The notes below the pieces were generated by a model, which had not been told where the DNA came from, made no database searches, and was given only the letters and a program-made list of their open reading frames with translations. Shown in pieces: positions 6,094 through 6,750 of a DNA stretch of 6,750 nt. The position numbers and the translations under genes were made by a program. Position 1 is the stretch's first letter; each line of letters begins with the position of its first letter. The stretch covers positions 1-6,750 of the forward strand of contig JAGGUS010000168.1 of NCBI GenBank assembly GCA_021158375.1. The letters run 5' to 3'. This DNA is from Thermoprotei archaeon (lineage in GTDB: Archaea; Thermoproteota; Thermoprotei; QMSL01; B3-G16).

Positions 6094-6158
6094 GCTTAAC
6101 GGAACGTATACTTGCTATAGCTTTATCGTAAATAAATGTTGTGTACGGCCTAATCATC

Positions 6159-6166
6159 AAATATAA
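6159..6166 (+). promoter_or_regulatory. TATA box for isopentenyl phosphate kinase
   Basis: AAATATAA is centred about 26 bp before the GTG at 6185, so transcription is predicted to begin at or within a few bases of the start codon. This supports a leaderless message. The gap from 6058 to 6184 otherwise holds only the divergent tRNA promoter. Confidence 0.5.
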
Positions 6167-6184
6167 GTTGTTCATAAAAATAAG

Positions 6185-6750
6185 GTGAAGAAGGCTGAGA
6201 ATGTGAGGAAAATTATAATCAAGATAGGAGGTTCGGTGCTTACTGATAAGAATAAGGAGCAACTTGTAGTAAGACAGAATGTCATTAGGAGATTAGCTAG
6301 GGAGATTAAAGAGGTTAAGAAGATAGGATATGAGATAGTGTTAATACATGGCGCCGGTAGTGCTGGTCATCCGATAGTGAAAAGGTATAATCTTCAAGGC
6401 GGTCTCTTCAAGGAGGAACAGAAGAAAGGCGTTGTAGAAGTCCAAGAAAAATTAAACGAGCTAAGCTCTAAAATCCTTATGGGATTCTTAGAGGAAGATC
6501 TACCTCTCTTTAGGATCACTACTTCATCTATAGCGATCCTAAGGGATGGGAGAATTAAGAAAATATTCATAGATTCAATTAAGAGCGCGCTTGAGCATGG
6601 GTTTATACCGTTACTTTCTGGAGACCTAGCATTTGATGAAATTCGGAAGATAGCAGTTTGTTCAGGAGACCAATTAGCATTCGAAATAGCAAAAATGCTT
6701 GATGCAAGGCTTATAATATTTGGTGTAGACGTAGACGGAATCTATCCTAC
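6185..6750 (+). CDS. Isopentenyl phosphate kinase, partial (5' part)
   Basis: Isopentenyl phosphate kinase phosphorylates isopentenyl phosphate to isopentenyl diphosphate with ATP, the last step of the archaeal modified mevalonate pathway feeding ether-lipid synthesis. It belongs to the amino acid kinase fold. The first 188 residues are present of roughly 250 expected. Visible motifs are IIIKIGGSVLTDK (10-22, nucleotide binding) and IHGAGSAGHP (54-63), with His62 at the position of the conserved substrate-binding histidine. LLSGDLAFD (143-151), SGDQLAFEIAK (160-170) and FGVDVDGIYP (179-188) follow. Known family members typically have SFGH where this has SAGH, and GTDVDG where this has GVDVDG. 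The start is a GTG: 6185 fits a leaderless message from the TATA box at 6159. A second in-frame GTG at 6203 would also keep the whole domain but lacks a well-spaced ribosome binding site. A TAA at 6164 closes the frame upstream. The gene is divergent from tRNA-Ile. Confidence 0.93.
   Translation, partial: MKKAENVRKIIIKIGGSVLTDKNKEQLVVRQNVIRRLAREIKEVKKIGYEIVLIHGAGSAGHPIVKRYNLQGGLFKEEQKKGVVEVQEKLNELSSKILMGFLEEDLPLFRITTSSIAILRDGRIKKIFIDSIKSALEHGFIPLLSGDLAFDEIRKIAVCSGDQLAFEIAKMLDARLIIFGVDVDGIYP

Noticed and set aside
6148..6160. Possible C box of a C/D guide RNA on the minus strand (TTGATGA)
   Set aside because: The base before UGAUGA is U rather than a purine, and no CUGA D box follows within a suitable distance.
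6201..6206. ATG just before the kinase reading frame
   Set aside because: It is out of frame and is followed immediately by TGA.

Overview
The window looks like chromosomal DNA of an archaeon, most likely a thermophilic member of the TACK (crenarchaeal/korarchaeal-like) side of the tree. The reasons are archaeal-type uS19 and uL22, isopentenyl phosphate kinase of the archaeal mevalonate route, a free-standing Trm112-type zinc protein, TATA-box promoters with very short leaders, ribosome binding sites of the GGAGGTGATC type, and a tRNA gene with a bulge-helix-bulge intron and an encoded CCA end. The lineage call is inference. The DNA is AT-rich, the genes are tightly packed, and there is no sign of mobile elements, CRISPR or horizontally acquired cargo.

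Layout: most genes are on the minus strand, so in transcription order from the right. At 6185-6750 on the plus strand lies the 5' part of isopentenyl phosphate kinase, divergent from the rest. At 5953-6057 (minus) is an intron-containing tRNA whose spliced anticodon reads UAU, i.e. tRNA-Ile for AUA codons. At 2945-5824 (minus) is isoleucyl-tRNA synthetase, the enzyme expected to charge that tRNA. At 2612-2875 (minus) is a Trm112-like zinc-ribbon protein. Its 3' end overlaps by 30 bp that of a small winged-helix protein on the plus strand (2336-2641). Divergent from the winged-helix gene is a secreted, membrane-anchored transglutaminase-like protein (924-2228, minus). Then come ribosomal proteins uS19 (478-882, minus) and uL22 (1-404, minus, cut by the window edge).

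Functionally this is mostly translation (tRNA-Ile, IleRS, uS19, uL22, Trm112 as an expected methyltransferase activator), with an envelope transglutaminase-like protein and a lipid-biosynthesis kinase at the margins. No intergenic gap exceeds about 130 bp, and each gap can be read as promoter or leader.

The most notable point is the tRNA-Ile(UAU). Most archaea read AUA with a CAU tRNA modified to agmatidine by TiaS; a genomic UAU tRNA-Ile is a rare alternative. It sits directly upstream of its cognate synthetase, and the neighbouring kinase gene uses AUA as its main isoleucine codon (14 of 25 by hand count). Other points worth a look are a Glu in place of the catalytic Asp of the transglutaminase-like protein, an AMHKS form of the KMSKS loop in IleRS, and a ribosomal protein cluster that starts at uS19 without the usual uL2 before it. 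I found no clearly novel multi-gene system.
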